NCBI RefSeq assembly: GCF_001861355.1
Contig: NZ_MASN01000041.1
Span: 1-64,000 of the forward strand
From: Natrialba sp. SSL1
GTDB lineage: Archaea; Halobacteriota; Halobacteria; Halobacteriales; Natrialbaceae
Direction: 5' to 3'
Length of the DNA: 64,000 nt
How positions within the stretch are numbered: position 1 is the stretch's first letter; every line of letters starts with the position of its first letter. Below are positions 62,150 to 64,000 of the stretch, one piece after another. The position numbers and the translations under genes are program-made. The notes beneath the pieces are model-generated. The model was not told the origin of the DNA. It searched no databases and was given only the letters and a program-made list of their open reading frames with translations.

Positions 62150-64000
62150 ATGAAATCAGTGCGGACGGAGAACCTATCGGAACCGATTGTGAATCTGATC
62201 CCGGATCGGATTCGTCGGAGCTACGTCGCGAAGTTCAGCGTGGTCGTCCTTGCGGTCTTCTTCCTGACTGTCGCCGTTGCCGTCTTCTTCCACGCCGGCA
62301 TCTCAAACGAGATGACGAGCGACGTCATGTCGGACATCGAGCAGTCGGCTGACGACCAGGCGGCGGAGGTCAGCACCTGGATCGGACAGAACGAACAGCA
62401 GGTCCGGATGCTCTCTGCATACCCGGCCATCGCCGCCGGTGATGACGACGAGATCTCGGCCGTACTCGAGTCCGAACTCGAGCACGCCTCGGACGACGTC
62501 CACTCGGTGAGTTACGTCGAAGACGATACGATTCAACAGAGTACGGACGAGAGCGCCGTCGGCACGGATCTGACGACGCTCGATCTGGAGACGAACGTGC
62601 GCCAGGAGCGACGCAGCGGCGGGAGCAGTATTTCTGAACTCAGCTACGAACGGCTGGTCGACCAGGAGTTCGACTCGAGCTATACGGACACGTACGAGCA
62701 AGATGGCGTGCCCGTCATCTCCTTCTTGAGTCCGGTCGCGGAGCCGAGCGACGCGGCGGGCGAGGACGACGCGCACGCGGACGACACGACACGGCTCGTG
62801 ATGATCACCGCCGAAGTCTCCGTGCTCGCAAACGACTTCTCGACGCCGGTCGACGGCGGCTACACGCAGGCGATAGATTCGGAGGGCGGTGTCGTTCTCG
62901 CACCGGATGAAACGGCGATGTTTTCGGAGTATCGCGACGGTGAAGGCGAGGCGATCATCACCGAGATTACGACCTACCGGGCCGGCGTCACCGAGGACGA
63001 CGAGTACGACGAAGTCATCGGGTACGCACAGATTCCGAACACCGACTGGGCGCTCGTCACACACGCGCCGGCGTCAGAGGCCTACGACGTCGCCGACACC
63101 GTCGCGAACTCGTTGATCATCCTCATCGCAATCGCGTTGAGCGGCTTCCTCGTCATCGGGGCGACCATCGGCCGCTCGACCGCGAATGCACTCGAGGATC
63201 TGGACGAACGAGCCACCGCCCTGTCGAACGGCGACACCGACGTTACGGTCAGCGACAACGGCCGGATCGACGAAGTCGGTCGCGTCAGGAACTCGTTCGA
63301 GGACATTCGCCAGTACCTCGAGACGGCGGCCGCGCAGTCGACCGCCGTCGCCGACCAGGAGTTCGACGACCCGGTACTCGAGACGGACGTGCCCGGCGAA
63401 CTGGGTGACTCACTCGAGGCGATGCGCCACGATCTGGAGACGTACATCGAGGACATCGAGGACTCCCGCGCGGCAGCCGAGGCGTCGAAGGAGGAGGCCG
63501 CCGAGGCCCAGCGCCAGGCCGAGGAGATGGCCGACCGACTCGAGCAGAAGGCAGTCGAGTTCGGCAGCATCATGACCGCAGCAGCGGACGGCGACTTCAC
63601 GCAGCGCCTCGACGAGGACGTGGACAACGAGGCGCTCGCAGAGATTGCAACCTCGTTCAACGAGATGCTCGATCAACTCGAACGGACGATCGTCGACATT
63701 CAGGAGTTGGCCGAGGAGGTCGACGACGTAAGTGCGGACGTAACCACGCGCGTCGAGGAAATCGAACGCGCGAGCGGCGAGGTGAGTCGCTCCTCGGAGG
63801 AGATTGCAACTGCCGCGGCGGACCAGAGCGAGCGCTTCCAGGATGTCTACGGCGAGATGAACGAGCTCTCGGCGACGGTCGAGGAAATTGCTTCGACGGC
63901 CGACGACGTCGCAAACGTCTCCAATCAGGCGGCAGACAGCGCCACGGAGGCGAGCGAGGCGACCGACGAGATCCAGTCGGAGATGGCCGAACTCGAGCGC
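62150..64000 (+). CDS. Methyl-accepting chemotaxis transducer, 3' truncated by window edge
   Basis: 617 residues visible from ATG 62150 (MKSVRTENLSEPIVNLIPDR). The first helix FSVVVLAVFFLTVAVAVFFH precedes an extracellular double-Cache-like sensor (about 55-310: WIGQNEQQVRMLSAYPAIAA, TDWALVTHAPASEAYDVADT). A second helix (SLIILIAIALSGFLVIGATI) precedes HAMP, then a coiled coil (EAAEAQRQAEEMADRLEQKA). The start of the MCP domain (SEEIATAAADQSERFQDVYG, ATVEEIASTADDVANVSNQA) is reached at the edge. The Htr family senses small molecules; the ligand is unknown. No binding-protein gene lies next to it. Confidence 0.92.
   Translation, partial: MKSVRTENLSEPIVNLIPDRIRRSYVAKFSVVVLAVFFLTVAVAVFFHAGISNEMTSDVMSDIEQSADDQAAEVSTWIGQNEQQVRMLSAYPAIAAGDDDEISAVLESELEHASDDVHSVSYVEDDTIQQSTDESAVGTDLTTLDLETNVRQERRSGGSSISELSYERLVDQEFDSSYTDTYEQDGVPVISFLSPVAEPSDAAGEDDAHADDTTRLVMITAEVSVLANDFSTPVDGGYTQAIDSEGGVVLAPDETAMFSEYRDGEGEAIITEITTYRAGVTEDDEYDEVIGYAQIPNTDWALVTHAPASEAYDVADTVANSLIILIAIALSGFLVIGATIGRSTANALEDLDERATALSNGDTDVTVSDNGRIDEVGRVRNSFEDIRQYLETAAAQSTAVADQEFDDPVLETDVPGELGDSLEAMRHDLETYIEDIEDSRAAAEASKEEAAEAQRQAEEMADRLEQKAVEFGSIMTAAADGDFTQRLDEDVDNEALAEIATSFNEMLDQLERTIVDIQELAEEVDDVSADVTTRVEEIERASGEVSRSSEEIATAAADQSERFQDVYGEMNELSATVEEIASTADDVANVSNQAADSATEASEATDEIQSEMAELER

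Overview
The window is high-GC DNA from a halophilic archaeon (class Halobacteria). Predicted proteins are strongly acidic, secreted proteins carry Tat or lipobox signals typical of haloarchaea, several genes have a TATA-like box about 25-33 bases before the start codon (leaderless transcripts), and the gene families are haloarchaeal: archaeosine enzymes, Bat/HTH-10 regulators, a phiH1-type repressor, Orc1/Cdc6, SAMP and Htr transducers. No rRNA, tRNA or CRISPR array was found. I did not assign a genus.

Layout. 1-3.5 kb is an accessory patch: an edge-truncated LAGLIDADG-like protein, a phiH1-like repressor, a stretch able to form three hairpins, a tyrosine integrase and a gene-poor stretch. 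3.7-10 kb holds a DUF2270 membrane protein, a binding-protein plus chemotaxis-transducer pair, and an acetyltransferase. 10-12.9 kb has a gene-free 1.4 kb region next to an Orc1/Cdc6 gene, which itself lies between inverted repeats. 12.9-20.5 kb holds a two-gene response-regulator operon, a flavin monooxygenase, an HdeD-like protein, an HNH nuclease with membrane segments and a PQQ-type beta-propeller lipoprotein. 20.5-22.5 kb has a branched hairpin structure and an mgtE gene enclosed by IS-like inverted ends.

22.6-32 kb has arcS, an EamA exporter, a TRAM protein, a NosL-like lipoprotein facing a nosDFY operon, and tgtA. 32.3-36.9 kb is the most unusual part: two tandem paralogous secreted Asp-rich proteins, each with five pentapeptide-like blocks separated by NGVDD-type acidic repeats, under nearly identical promoters. 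37-47 kb holds NUDIX, PadR, a SAMP/MoaD protein with a non-terminal di-glycine, AzlC/AzlD, small unknowns, a GIDE-like membrane protein and an aldehyde ferredoxin oxidoreductase. 47-64 kb holds small zinc proteins, RaSEA, purQ/purS, a rhodanese/FAD pair, a deacetylase-fold lipoprotein lacking its catalytic residues, a CobW/COG0523 GTPase, purU, formamidase, purC and an edge-truncated transducer.

Connections. tgtA, arcS and raSEA together cover archaeosine formation in tRNA. purS, purQ, purC and purU belong to purine synthesis and one-carbon metabolism. NosD/F/Y and NosL belong to copper-site maturation, with no nosZ in view. The SAMP/MoaD protein and the tungstopterin AOR are both linked to pterin-cofactor or sulfur-transfer chemistry. 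Assignments come from reading motifs and translations; no database search was run.
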